Below are positions 52,313 to 61,200 of a stretch of DNA of 64,000 bases, in pieces. Location of the stretch: positions 186,001-250,000 of the forward strand of contig NZ_JRWG01000001.1 of NCBI RefSeq assembly GCF_001573155.1, in the 5' to 3' direction. Within the stretch, counting starts at the first letter, position 1. Every line of letters begins with the position of its first letter. The position numbers were made by a program, and so were the translations under genes. The notes under the pieces were generated by a model that was given only the letters and a program-made list of their open reading frames with translations, did no database searches and was not told the DNA's origin. This DNA is from Aequorivita aquimaris. Its GTDB lineage: Bacteria; Bacteroidota; Bacteroidia; Flavobacteriales; Flavobacteriaceae.

Positions 52313-52777
52313 TTAAATAGCGTTTTGTTTCTTTTCGCCTTCTACCTTAAAAACAACATCTTTTTTAACTAATTCCATCACATTTAATGTTGGTAGCAAA
52401 AAGCTATTGAAAGGGGTATTCTCTGTTTTACTATGAAGAACTCCTCTTGTGGTCCCTATAGTCAACATTACTAAATGGCCAATAAATCCTTTTGGAACTA
52501 TTAATTCAGTTTTTGATTCATTGTAGAAACTCTCCCAAGCATCTTTACTTATATTAAAGTGACAACCAACTTCTATAATTAAAAAGGGAGACTTTTCTTG
52601 AATAAGATTAGTAGAAAAAACTACTGAAATAATATGATTTTCAAAGTTAATTCCAAATCTTAAACCAGCTTTTAACTCTACAACTTCACCTTCTATATAG
52701 GACGATTCAATAATTGCAAACTGTTCAGTTGTAATTTTTTTTAATGAAAAGCCTATTTTATTTTTTTCTTCAGCCAT
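52313..52777 (-). CDS. SecB-like chaperone of a toxin-antitoxin-chaperone module
   Basis: This 154-residue protein has a SecB-like core. It has beta strands around 39-71, then the conserved TIGTTRGVLHSKTENTPFN (106-124) and FLLPTLNVMEL (126-136), which matches the SecB pattern in which GTxRG and LPxxN are near-invariant. The ordinary chromosomal secB is normally not embedded in a toxin-antitoxin operon. Here the gene's ATG overlaps the antitoxin stop (TAATG). By analogy with HigBA-SecB(TA) of Mycobacterium tuberculosis, it likely folds or protects the antitoxin. It is the last gene of the operon. Confidence 0.8.
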   Translation of the reverse strand: MAEEKNKIGFSLKKITTEQFAIIESSYIEGEVVELKAGLRFGINFENHIISVVFSTNLIQEKSPFLIIEVGCHFNISKDAWESFYNESKTELIVPKGFIGHLVMLTIGTTRGVLHSKTENTPFNSFLLPTLNVMELVKKDVVFKVEGEKKQNAI

Positions 52778-53253
52778 TATGCAACTAATTTAAGATAGCA
52801 GTCAGGTTCGTTTTCATAAGAAAATGCTCCAAACAATTCTTCATAATTTGAAAGATTGGACTCTACTTTTACTGATTCATCAGATTTATTATAATGTTGA
52901 TATTGCTCAACTTGAATTTGAACTGTCGTTTGAAATACTGGAACTTCAATTAAATTAATACTTAAAATTTGCTCAATTTTAGTAATAGTCTCTAGTTGCA
53001 AGTTCTCCGTCCCCTTCAATAGTTTATTAACATACTGTGGGGAGCAAACCATTGCTTCAGCTAATTCTTTTTGGGTTTTTGGAAAAACATTAGCGGCCTT
53101 ATTCGATTTTAGTGCAGACATTACTTTTACAGCAATAGCAAAAGAAATATCAAGCCAAGCTTTATTTTCTTTACGATATTTTGCTCTTTCAATCCAAGTA
53201 TTATCTTGCTTTGAATTTTCCTTAAGTCTATTTTTTATGCTGTTAATACTCAT
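52777..53253 (-). CDS. HTH antitoxin of the TAC module
   Basis: This is a 158-residue protein. Residues 58-100 are an XRE-type helix-turn-helix (KTQKELAEAMVCSPQYVNK, then LLKGTENLQLETITKIEQIL). An unusual C-terminal tail of about 55 residues (104-158) is rich in hydrophobic and aromatic residues (VEQYQHY, NYEELFGAFSY, CYLKLVA). Such tails are the chaperone-addiction segments of HigA in TAC systems, so this one is the predicted SecB-like binding site. Toxin and antitoxin genes are separated by 19 nt; the chaperone overlaps by TAATG. Confidence 0.82.
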   Translation of the reverse strand: MSINSIKNRLKENSKQDNTWIERAKYRKENKAWLDISFAIAVKVMSALKSNKAANVFPKTQKELAEAMVCSPQYVNKLLKGTENLQLETITKIEQILSINLIEVPVFQTTVQIQVEQYQHYNKSDESVKVESNLSNYEELFGAFSYENEPDCYLKLVA

Positions 53254-53272
53254 TGGTATCCGTTTGGTTTTT

Positions 53273-53824
53273 TTAATTCAATTCGAAGAATTCTAAATTT
53301 TCCTCTTCTCCATTTAATAAGTAATCACGAGTGAATTCCAACTTGTCTAATTCTAATAACAAATGGGATCTTTCATTCATTGTTGGTGTAAGCTTAATAC
53401 CTCCCCCACAAATTACAAATAGATTGGCTTCAATTCTTATGGCATAAATACGAAGCCAACTAGGCCTTTTCACACCTTTAGCTTTGTCTTTTTCAAACTT
53501 TTTTTCAATGTTGCCTTCAGATAAAGGTTCAAATAGTGTAGATAATGTTTCAAGTCTTTCAGTTTTTCCGGTTTCTGCAACGTATAGTAATTCTTCTTCA
53601 AAAAGTCTGGCGTCTTCTCTAGTTTTAATAATAGCCTCTTCAATTGTAAGGCCTTTCCAAAACTCGTTGTCTAAATCCTTTTTGTGCTGTTCGAAAAACT
53701 CTCTTAGATAGATTGGATCGTTCCATAATTCAAAACATTTAGCAAATTCATTTAAGTCTTCAGTTTCATATTGAACTGAATATAAACTATCTTTTACTAT
53801 TGCAAATGTATCAATTATTTTCAT
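53273..53824 (-). CDS. Putative toxin of the TAC module
   Basis: From the ATG at 53824 the product is 183 residues (MKIIDTFAIVKDSLYSVQYE); an in-frame ATG at 53893 lies upstream of the palindromic operator. The core (WLRIYAIRIEANLFVICGGG, then IKLTPTMNERSHLLLELDKL) resembles a RelE/HigB-type nuclease-toxin fold in pattern (basic, R/Y-rich strands with a final TM-ER-H motif). At about 180 residues it is larger than the usual HigB, so the family assignment is uncertain. It is the first gene of the operon, as in toxin-first HigBA modules. Confidence 0.65.
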   Translation of the reverse strand: MKIIDTFAIVKDSLYSVQYETEDLNEFAKCFELWNDPIYLREFFEQHKKDLDNEFWKGLTIEEAIIKTREDARLFEEELLYVAETGKTERLETLSTLFEPLSEGNIEKKFEKDKAKGVKRPSWLRIYAIRIEANLFVICGGGIKLTPTMNERSHLLLELDKLEFTRDYLLNGEEENLEFFELN

Positions 53825-53851
53825 TAAATCAACCTGTAGGTTTATTTTTGA

Positions 53852-53935
53852 TGTAAAATTAACATATTTACAACTGTCAAGATTAATAAACAATTAAAAA
53901 TTATCAACATAAAGTTTGCTGTTTTACAAGTAAAA
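53852..53935 (-). promoter_or_regulatory. Palindromic operator region of the TAC operon
   Basis: TGTAAA(9 nt)TTTACA at 53852-53872 and TTTTAC-AA-GTAAAA at 53922-53935 share the same GTAAA/TTTAC half-site. They lie 28-111 nt upstream of the toxin ATG at 53824, the expected place for autoregulation by the HTH antitoxin. No perfect TAnnTTTG promoter box is present between them. Confidence 0.6.
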
Positions 53936-53959
53936 TAAGTTTAATGATATTAAGGACAA

Positions 53960-54008
53960 CCGCAACAGCCTGCATTTTAATCGGGGAGATTACCAAATAT
54001 AAAGTTTT
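53960..54008. repeat. Module-border repeat R2
   Basis: This is the second copy of the imperfect repeat described at 52166-52213; the two flank the TAC operon. The complementary strand carries TATATTTG, so it may double as a -7 box for the TAC genes. A possible weaker relative occurs near 55349-55394 and a very weak one near 57370-57400. Confidence 0.6.
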
Positions 54009-54060
54009 TTAATAAATAGAACCGTTATCTATTTCATTTTTAGAAGTTACCTAAAAAATA

Positions 54061-54079
54061 AAGCCGCTCAAAGCGGTTT
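54061..54079. terminator. Terminator after the HEPN-like gene
   Basis: AAGCCGCT (54061-54068) pairs with AGCGGTTT (54072-54079) around CAA, with T-rich flanks on both strands. It lies 60 nt past the stop of the leftward 347-residue gene. Confidence 0.65.
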
Positions 54080-54138
54080 ATATGGGTTCGGTTTTTAAAA
54101 ATTAGGGGGTTGTGCAAACGTCACCATCTTTGTTGTGC

Positions 54139-55182
54139 TTAATGCTTAATTGCGGGATTTAATTCCAATGCCATTTTTATGAAATCTGAAATACTCTTTC
54201 CCATAATCGCCATTCCTGCATCATGAGGATTTTCCAATTGATATCTTCCTTTGGCAGCGCCATTTAATGCGTAATCGTATCCATCGATAGTAATAATACA
54301 CCAATGCCGTTGCCGGCACTCAATTATCACATCATCTACATAAAATGGCCAATCGCCATCATATTCTGATCTGTTAATTTTTTTCCATTTGAAGTCAGGA
54401 TTTGTTTTTCGCTGAACTTCATCGACAACCGTTCGTTTATGTACTCTTTTTGGGGACTCTATATATTTGGTTGTTTGTTTTCTATAATCTTTTGTTCCAA
54501 AATCTTTATCGTACAGCAATCCAAAATCCATAAAAGTCGATGCCGTTACTGCTAATCCTATTTGACCTAAACACTTAAATACAAATTGTCTTGAAAGTGC
54601 GGAAACAAATTTTTCAAATATGATGATTATGTGATTAGAAATTTTGTGATATACTTCTTGAGCTAAATCAAAGTCCATGAGATTTTCATAATCTTTTGAA
54701 GTAAGAATGCTGTTCTCAAATTTTTCCCAGAGTTTATTTGTGTTAACACCAATTTTGGTATTATCTGTAATTATATCGAAATTATGATAGCGAGATAGTT
54801 TGCCAAACTCTGAAAGAATAAACAGCAATTGACGTAAATCGGAATCATTTTTTATAAAACCCTCGTCTGAATCATATTGCGGTCGATTAAAATCAAAATA
54901 ATAATTATCAATTATTTCGCTCAACAATTTTTCTAAATCGTGCCCTAATTCTTTTAGATACTTGAAATTCGGAAGTTCTTTATGCAGATGGAAATGACCT
55001 AAGCAAATATATGCTTTCATAAATCTTTCAAAACCCTGCGATAAAAGCTGAAAGGGAAGAAAGTAAAAACTGTTATTCAAGTTTATATTTTGTAATTCGC
55101 CGAAACCTAATTTAATTAGCTTATCGGAAGTTTCAAACTCTTCCAAAAGTGCAAAATATTTAAGGTTTTCAATTTCAGCCAT
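54139..55182 (-). CDS. HEPN-like protein of unknown function
   Basis: This 347-residue, mainly helical protein is not firmly recognised. Its N-terminal half resembles the HEPN superfamily: FQLLSQGFERFMKAYICL followed by GHDLEKLL (80-87) matches the E-x-x-(L/M)-K-A ... HDL pattern of HEPN RNases and nucleotide-binding proteins. An R-x4-6-H motif is not clear, so activity is doubtful. The C-terminal half (SPKRVHKRTVVDEVQRK, RQRHWCIITIDGYDYAL) is distinct. It stands alone between two module borders and is probably island cargo such as a defence or abortive-infection gene. Confidence 0.5.
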   Translation of the reverse strand: MAEIENLKYFALLEEFETSDKLIKLGFGELQNINLNNSFYFLPFQLLSQGFERFMKAYICLGHFHLHKELPNFKYLKELGHDLEKLLSEIIDNYYFDFNRPQYDSDEGFIKNDSDLRQLLFILSEFGKLSRYHNFDIITDNTKIGVNTNKLWEKFENSILTSKDYENLMDFDLAQEVYHKISNHIIIIFEKFVSALSRQFVFKCLGQIGLAVTASTFMDFGLLYDKDFGTKDYRKQTTKYIESPKRVHKRTVVDEVQRKTNPDFKWKKINRSEYDGDWPFYVDDVIIECRQRHWCIITIDGYDYALNGAAKGRYQLENPHDAGMAIMGKSISDFIKMALELNPAIKH

Positions 55183-55440
55183 AAGTTTCTTTTAACATTG
55201 AGAACAACTTTTTTATATACCCTTTTTTAACTTCTATATACTACTGGCGTCCTTAAAGCTAGTATGCTTAATCTGCTTTTAATTTGCCAATGAGCCATAT
55301 TTATAGAAAAATAATACAAACACAAACTCACCAATCACTGAAGAAAAGACCAGTGTGTATCTTTATAAAGTGAGTTCCAAGTATAAAATTTATTCTCTTT
55401 CTAATATTTCACAGTCATATTTCCAATGTCCGAAAAACAA

Positions 55441-57249
55441 CTAATTTTTTCTATCTTCTACCAAACTTAAACAAATAAGAATATGAAATAATCTATCTGA
55501 TACAGCCGAAGATAAAAATTTGGATTTATTTAAACCGTGGGCAAAATCATTTCTTAAATTCATACCTAACTTCTCAGTAAGAACCATTTTAAAATAAAAT
55601 AACATATTTTTCCCAAGTACTCCATAAACACCATTAAAGATTTGTTCATTTTTTAATAATTGATGAAGAAGAAGACTGTCATATCCGCCTAATTCATTAG
55701 CTTTAATGGTAATGCCCCCGGATATCTTAATCAGCATTCTTATTGCACTTTCAATTAATGGAATAAATAAATGAGAAGAAATTAAATAATCTTCTCTCCA
55801 ATATGCATTTAACGATTTAGATATGTATTCTGAATTTTCATTTTTAAAAAGAAGGGATGATTTAAAATAGGCAATAACTTTATCTTCCGATAACCTTTTT
55901 CGTAATTCTTCCATAATAAATGAAATCATTAAGGATTGAAAAGTTAGGTCTTGATTTGCGAAATGGTTAAAATGCTTTTCGTAATCATCATCAAGAGAAT
56001 TCATAGTGGCTACATGGTACCCTTCTTCAGAAATAACCTGAGTAGTAATGAGAAAATTAAATGGTGTTTTTTTAGCAGTTTCTTTTAAACGTTCTTCTAG
56101 CGTTTTTCTATTAGGTATAAATATTGTGCCGATTCTACCCATTAATATTCGTTGAGAATATTGATTATTCTGGCCAAAAACGATATTCACGTAATTCTCT
56201 ATTTTACTTTTCTCAATTGTTACACTTGATGAAACCTTTTTCATAGACTTTTTCCAATCAAGATTTAGAGAGCTCATCTCTTTTAAAATATCTTCACTAT
56301 CTTTTTTTAAGCTTGGAAATTTGTTTTCATATTTTTGATAAATCTTTAAAATCTCTTCATAATTATGAATAGTGATTAAAGCTTCACTATTCATACGCTT
56401 ATCAGATTCATAAGTTCCTTTTAGAATTAATAGTATTCGACGTAAGTTTATTTCGTCATTTATCAAACTATAATACTCTAACAAGGGTGTGGCGGCAGAT
56501 TTGATTATATGAATATCCTCTGACCGCGCTAAACGAGCTTCTAAATCTTTTATTAGAAGTGCGGTTTGAGTATCGTTGAGACCAATCTTTTTTCTACTTT
56601 TATTTAATACAAGTGACTTAAGAGAAAATCCCCAAAGACCTGGTTTGTTATCCACTCCAATTCTCTTTTCAAGATCAATCATGCAAAGTGCCGAGGACTC
56701 AATACGTATATCATCTTTACATTTTAATGAAATATCCAACGCACGTTTTAGTTTTTTTATGGAATCAAGTTCTGAAGTCAATGAATTACGTACTATCGAG
56801 ATGGCAGAATCAATAACATTTTGAAATATTAAGATTGGTGGATTTTTTCCCGAGATCTTTTTAGAAAAATCTAAAAGAAGGTCGCAATATCGATATTTTA
56901 ATATTGGATTATTTACCTGTGTTGCTCGTTTAGTCCAATATTTTATGGTATCCTCATTTATTCTTTGAATACTGGGGTACTCAATCATTATTCCCTCCTC
57001 ATTGGGCATAATCCATTTAGGCCCATAATATGTTCCCCAACTTGTTTCATTTTTAGGATAGTCAGGTAAAAAATCAAAAGCCATTTGTTCATTCAAAGAA
57101 TTTACTGAAAGATTTCTCGCTTCTGATACTTTTATTATATCATTAATTTTGCTTGCGATATGAAACTCAGCAGAAAAGCCAGTAAATATTTCTTTATTAT
57201 TTTCTACCCTTGATAAATAATCTAATATTTTATCTTCAACTTTTATCAT
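55441..57249 (-). CDS. DUF4209 domain protein with a HEPN RxxxxH motif
   Basis: This is a 602-residue protein. The long helical N-terminal region (1-430) is not recognised. The C-terminal 150 residues match DUF4209 (SSHLFIPLIESAIRMLIKIS, LLLHQLLKNEQIF, MNLRNDFAHGL). RNDFAH gives Arg566-x4-His571, the catalytic-type motif of HEPN RNases. The function of DUF4209 proteins is unknown; several occur in accessory regions. It is single-gene cargo in the island with its own terminator to the right. Confidence 0.75.
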   Translation of the reverse strand: MIKVEDKILDYLSRVENNKEIFTGFSAEFHIASKINDIIKVSEARNLSVNSLNEQMAFDFLPDYPKNETSWGTYYGPKWIMPNEEGIMIEYPSIQRINEDTIKYWTKRATQVNNPILKYRYCDLLLDFSKKISGKNPPILIFQNVIDSAISIVRNSLTSELDSIKKLKRALDISLKCKDDIRIESSALCMIDLEKRIGVDNKPGLWGFSLKSLVLNKSRKKIGLNDTQTALLIKDLEARLARSEDIHIIKSAATPLLEYYSLINDEINLRRILLILKGTYESDKRMNSEALITIHNYEEILKIYQKYENKFPSLKKDSEDILKEMSSLNLDWKKSMKKVSSSVTIEKSKIENYVNIVFGQNNQYSQRILMGRIGTIFIPNRKTLEERLKETAKKTPFNFLITTQVISEEGYHVATMNSLDDDYEKHFNHFANQDLTFQSLMISFIMEELRKRLSEDKVIAYFKSSLLFKNENSEYISKSLNAYWREDYLISSHLFIPLIESAIRMLIKISGGITIKANELGGYDSLLLHQLLKNEQIFNGVYGVLGKNMLFYFKMVLTEKLGMNLRNDFAHGLNKSKFLSSAVSDRLFHILICLSLVEDRKN

Positions 57250-57330
57250 ACTATAAGCTATTTAAACTTTTATATTATATATTAAATAATGTACAATAAT
57301 GACAGTTTTTTTCAAATATAAAACAAAGAA

Positions 57331-57367
57331 AAACCCACTCATTAAGGAAAACCGTAAGAGTGGGTTT
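57331..57367. terminator. Bidirectional terminator between DUF4209 and XRE genes
   Basis: AAACCCACTC (57331-57340) pairs with GAGTGGGTTT (57358-57367), with A/T runs on both sides. It ends the leftward XRE gene and insulates the DUF4209 gene. Confidence 0.82.
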
Positions 57368-57400
57368 TAATATTGGGGAGAATAATTAATATTATTTAAT

Positions 57401-57676
57401 TTATTTTTCTTTCAACTCATTAATGTATTTTTCGACATCAATTTGCATTTCGAAAAGATTAACTTTCTTTAAATTTAATCCCTTCGCAAAGAGAATTAAT
57501 TTATCTAAAGTAGGATTACCTTCACCTCTTTCGATAGAACCAATTGTAAATTTAGTTAACCCAGGATGATTATCCGCCAGTTCCTGCTGAGAAATATGAG
57601 GTTTATTATATTCTTTACTGGGAATTTTCTCCCTTAATTTAAATAAGTAATTACCAATTTTTTCCTTCTCAGTCAC
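57401..57676 (-). CDS. XRE-family regulator
   Basis: This 91-residue protein has a helix-turn-helix (PHISQQELADNHPGLTKFTIGSIERGEGNPTLDKLILFAKGLNL) and a short charged C-terminal helix. It is the last supported gene of the island on the right and has an autoregulatory-looking inverted repeat upstream of its start. No toxin partner is adjacent; the DUF4209 gene beyond the terminator is the only neighbour. Confidence 0.85.
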   Translation of the reverse strand: MTEKEKIGNYLFKLREKIPSKEYNKPHISQQELADNHPGLTKFTIGSIERGEGNPTLDKLILFAKGLNLKKVNLFEMQIDVEKYINELKEK

Positions 57677-57718
57677 CTTGATTCTCTTTAGCTATTGATA
57701 AATTTCTCACTTATTAAT

Positions 57719-57755
57719 AATATTTATGGTATGATATATCTTACCATTAAATATT
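57719..57755. promoter_or_regulatory. Inverted repeat upstream of the XRE gene
   Basis: AATATTTATGGTA (57719-57731) and TACCATTAAATATT (57742-57755) are complementary apart from a one-base indel, with a 10-nt spacer. The repeat starts 43 nt from the XRE ATG and is a plausible operator. To its right are TATATTTG (57762-57769) and TAAATTTG (57781-57788), rightward -7 boxes that may serve the structured RNA. Confidence 0.6.
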
Positions 57756-57833
57756 TTTTACTATATTTGTTTTTATAATATAAATTTGCGATTCTTCTAA
57801 TTGAAAAATTTAGATGCATTCGCTTTGAATCTC

Positions 57834-57994
57834 GCATTAGAAAACTGGTAATTTTTATGTGTACGAGAAGAGAAGCAGAGTGCTCACGGCCCGGGGCGTG
57901 AGTGACTCGCCTATCTGTACACAGGGTATACCAGTACCTCTAATGCAATAGGTTGAGCGCCACGCCCTTTTGTATTGGGCTTGGTCGTTTTTTC
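57834..57994 (+). ncRNA. Structured RNA with nested long hairpin and terminator (6S-like candidate)
   Basis: Four successive helices nest perfectly: GCATTAGA/TCTAATGC (57834-57841/57939-57946), ACTGGTA/TACCAGT (57844-57850/57929-57935), TGTGTAC/GTACACA (57858-57864/57917-57923) and GAGT-g-CTCACG/CGTGAG-tg-ACTC (57878-57888/57897-57908). Only short internal loops interrupt them, except a large one of 13 and 8 nt. A GC-rich hairpin (CCACGCCC ... GGGCTTGG, 57960-57984) and T6 then form a terminator. A rod with one large bubble and about 110 nt length resembles 6S RNA, specifically the 6S-Flavo type, but I could not run a covariance search. Confidence 0.6.
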
Positions 57995-58110
57995 TTCCCT
58001 CAACTTTCTTTCAAGGCAACTGTTTCTTCCACCAAGAAGCTTCGCAAGTAATATTTAAAATAAATGATATTGCTTATGAATAATAAGGATCGTGAATTCA
58101 AGAAGCATTA

Positions 58111-58258
58111 AAAAGTCTCCCTTTGAAGGGAGATTTAGAGGGATGTAAACCGTCTCACGCTTCACGACTCACGAAAAAAAAGGCTCCTCACCCCCTTCGG
58201 GGGCCGGGGGGACCAAAAAAAAGGCCCTCACACCCTGTTGCGCAACGTGTGAAAGGCC
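58111..58258. repeat. REP-like GC-rich hairpins upstream of susC
   Basis: Three compact hairpins lie within 150 nt: TCTCCC-TTTGAA-GGGAGA (58116-58133), CCCCC-TTC-GGGGG (58191-58203) and a GGCC/CACAC...GTGTG/GGCC element (58223-58258) just before the susC leader. The first two resemble the extragenic palindromes scattered in flavobacterial genomes. The last may be a 5' UTR hairpin of the SusC message. Confidence 0.55.
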
Positions 58259-58296
58259 AACATTAAATCAGTTGTCTAATTTAACATTACAAAAGT

Positions 58297-61200
58297 ATGA
58301 AAAATTACTACCGGCGAAGCTATGCCCTAGCACTAACTTTTGCCCTCTTTCTCACTTACTACTCCCCTACTTTTTCACAGAACCAGCCACAAAAAACTAT
58401 AAGTGGCATTATTACCGATGGCGATGGCCCACTTGGTGGCGTCAACGTCCTGGTAAAGAACAGCGCCCGGGGGAGCATTAGCGACCTGGAGGGGCGGTAT
58501 TCCGTTACTGCGGCCGCAAACGATACGCTTGTGTTTACCTATGTAGGCTATAAGTTGCAGGAAGTTGCAGTTGGCAGCAACAATATTATGAACGTTGTTA
58601 TGGAGGTGGATGCGCAGGCTTTGGATGCGGTGGTTATCAATGCGGGATACTATAAAGTTTCTGACAGGGAGAAAACAGGAAGTATCGCTCGCATTACCGC
58701 TGCCCAAATTGAGAACCAACCCGTCTCCAATCCCCTTGCCGCTATGCAGGGCAGAATGGCAGGGGTGAATATTGTTCAGAATACTGGCGTGCCCGGCGGT
58801 GGGTTTTCGGTGCGTATCCGTGGACGCAATAGCATCCGCGCCGATGGTAGCGAACCGCTCTATATTGTGGACGGCGTACCCTACCCCTCCCAATCGTTAG
58901 GAGATTCACGGGTTTCCACCGTACTTGGTTATGTTCCCCAAAGTCCTTTGAATGGAATAAATCCAAATGATATAGAAAGCATAGAAGTATTAAAAGATGC
59001 TGATGCCACCGCTATTTATGGTTCCCGCGGCGCAAATGGCGTGGTCTTAATAACCACCAAAAAAGGAAAAGGGGGAAAGACCACTTTCGAAATTGGTAGC
59101 AGTACTGGCGTGGGAAAAATAAAACACCGTATGGAGCTACTAAACACCCAACAATATTTGAGCATGCGTAGAGAGGCATTTGCCAATGATGGAATAACGG
59201 AATATCCATCCTTTGATTATGATATAAACGGCACCTGGGACCAAAATCGCTATACGGATTGGCAGGACGAACTTTTAGGGGGCACTGCCTATTATAATAA
59301 CGCCCATGCCTCCGTTCAGGGCGGTAACGAGCAAACACGTTTTTTGGTAAAGGGTAGTTATGGGGAACAGTCCACAGTATTACCAGGCGATTATAAATAT
59401 AAAAAAAGCTCAATTCTCCTAAACCTCAACCATTCCACGGCAGATGATAAATTCAGTATTCAAATAAGTGGTAATTATGTAGTTGACAAAAATAATCTTC
59501 CAGCCACAAATCTGGTGCGGGAAGCCTTGACCCTTCCACCAAATGCACCCGCCCTTTATAATGAAAATGGAGAACTTAATTGGGAGGACAATACATTCGA
59601 TAATCCCTTGGCAGCGCTTAATGCAAAATATAAATCCAACGCCAATTATCTGCGCGCAAACACCGTACTTTCCTATACCCCCTTTAAAGGGTTTGGTCTT
59701 AAGGCCAATCTCGGATATTTTGCCACCAGTCTTGAAGAAACGCGAACAGCTCCCCATACCATATACAAACCCTCCTTCGGTCTGGACAGTAGCTATTCCA
59801 TCTTAACCATAAATAACGGAGATCTTAGCTCCTGGATCATCGAACCACAGGCTACTTATACGCTCGGTTTGGGGAAAGGAGTACTGGATATATTGGTGGG
59901 TACCACCCTGCAAAATGATAATGCTGATCAACTGTTCCAATCTGCAAGGGACTTTCCCAGTAATACGGTTATCTATAATGCCGCTGCAGCGGCCATTCAT
60001 ACCATTGAAAGCGACACGGAAGAAATGTACCGCTATCGGGCATTGTTCGGAAGGATAAATTTTAACTGGGATAAAAAATATATCGTAAACCTTACAGCAA
60101 GGCGCGATGGCTCTAGCCGTTTTGGTGCGGAAAATAGATTTGCAAATTTTGGAGCCGTGGGTGCGGCATATATTTTCTCAGAAGAACCATTTATGGCTAA
60201 AGTATTTCCGTTTATCAACTTTGGAAAGTTACGCGCCAGTTATGGTACCACTGGCAATGACCAAATTGGTAATTATGGCTATTTGAATACCTATACCACC
60301 AATGGCCTTTCCTATCAGGGAAATCAGACCCTATCCCCAGTACAGTTATACAATCCTGATTTTGGTTGGGAAACGAATCGTAAACTTGAGGCCGCAATAG
60401 AACTGGGTATATTAAATGATAGGATAATGTTATCCACCTCCTATTACAGAAACCGCTCCTCCAGCCAACTGGTGGGTATTCCTTTACCCGGCACAACAGG
60501 CTTTACAAGTATCCAATCCAATCTGGACGCAACGGTACAAAATACTGGTCTTGAATTTGAATTGAACACGGTAAACCTAAAGACGGATAGTTTTACTTGG
60601 AATACCTCGATTAATTTGACCATTCCAAAAAACAAGCTGCTTTCCTTTCCCCAGCTTGAAAATTCAACATATGCAAACCAATATGTTGTGGGCCAGCCAT
60701 TGGATATCCAATTGCTATACCAGTCCACTGGAGTAGATCCCCAAACAGGAGTTTATACGTTTTTGGATGTTGATGGTGACGGCATTATTTCCAATCCGAA
60801 CGATAGAAAGGCAATAAGGGATGTGGGACCAAAATTCTATGGCGGCCTTTCCAATTCAATAACATATAAAATGTTTCAATTGGATTTTCTCTTTCAATTA
60901 GTAAAGCAGGAGGCTCGTAACTATTTGTCCGACACTCCCTTCCCAGGGATAATGAGGAACCAACCCACTGCAATACTGGACCAATGGCAAAATCCAGGCG
61001 ATGATGCATCGATACAGTTATTTTCTGCGGGTTATAACAACGGGGCCTATCTGGCATATATAAATTCCTATAATGCAACGGGAGCGATTGGGGATGCATC
61101 TTTTGTGCGCCTTAAGAATATTGCCCTTTCTTATAACCTTCCCAGCCAAATTGCAACAAATGTGGATTGCAGAATCTTTTTAACAGGGCAAAACCTATTT

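Noticed and set aside
53825-53893. Longer start for the TAC toxin (206 residues)
   Set aside because: The 23 extra residues overlap the palindromic operator region; the ATG at 53824 follows it at a sensible distance. The longer form remains possible.
57834-57994. Cobalamin, TPP or SAM riboswitch in the SusC leader
   Set aside because: No conserved B12 box, TPP or SAM core was seen and a terminator separates the structure from susC by about 300 nt.
57677-58296. Second copy of the tRNA-Pro 3' end (attR)
   Set aside because: I searched by eye for GGTTCAAATCCTGTC and TCATCCCGACCA in the gene-free stretch and found no copy, so the right end of the island is unproved.
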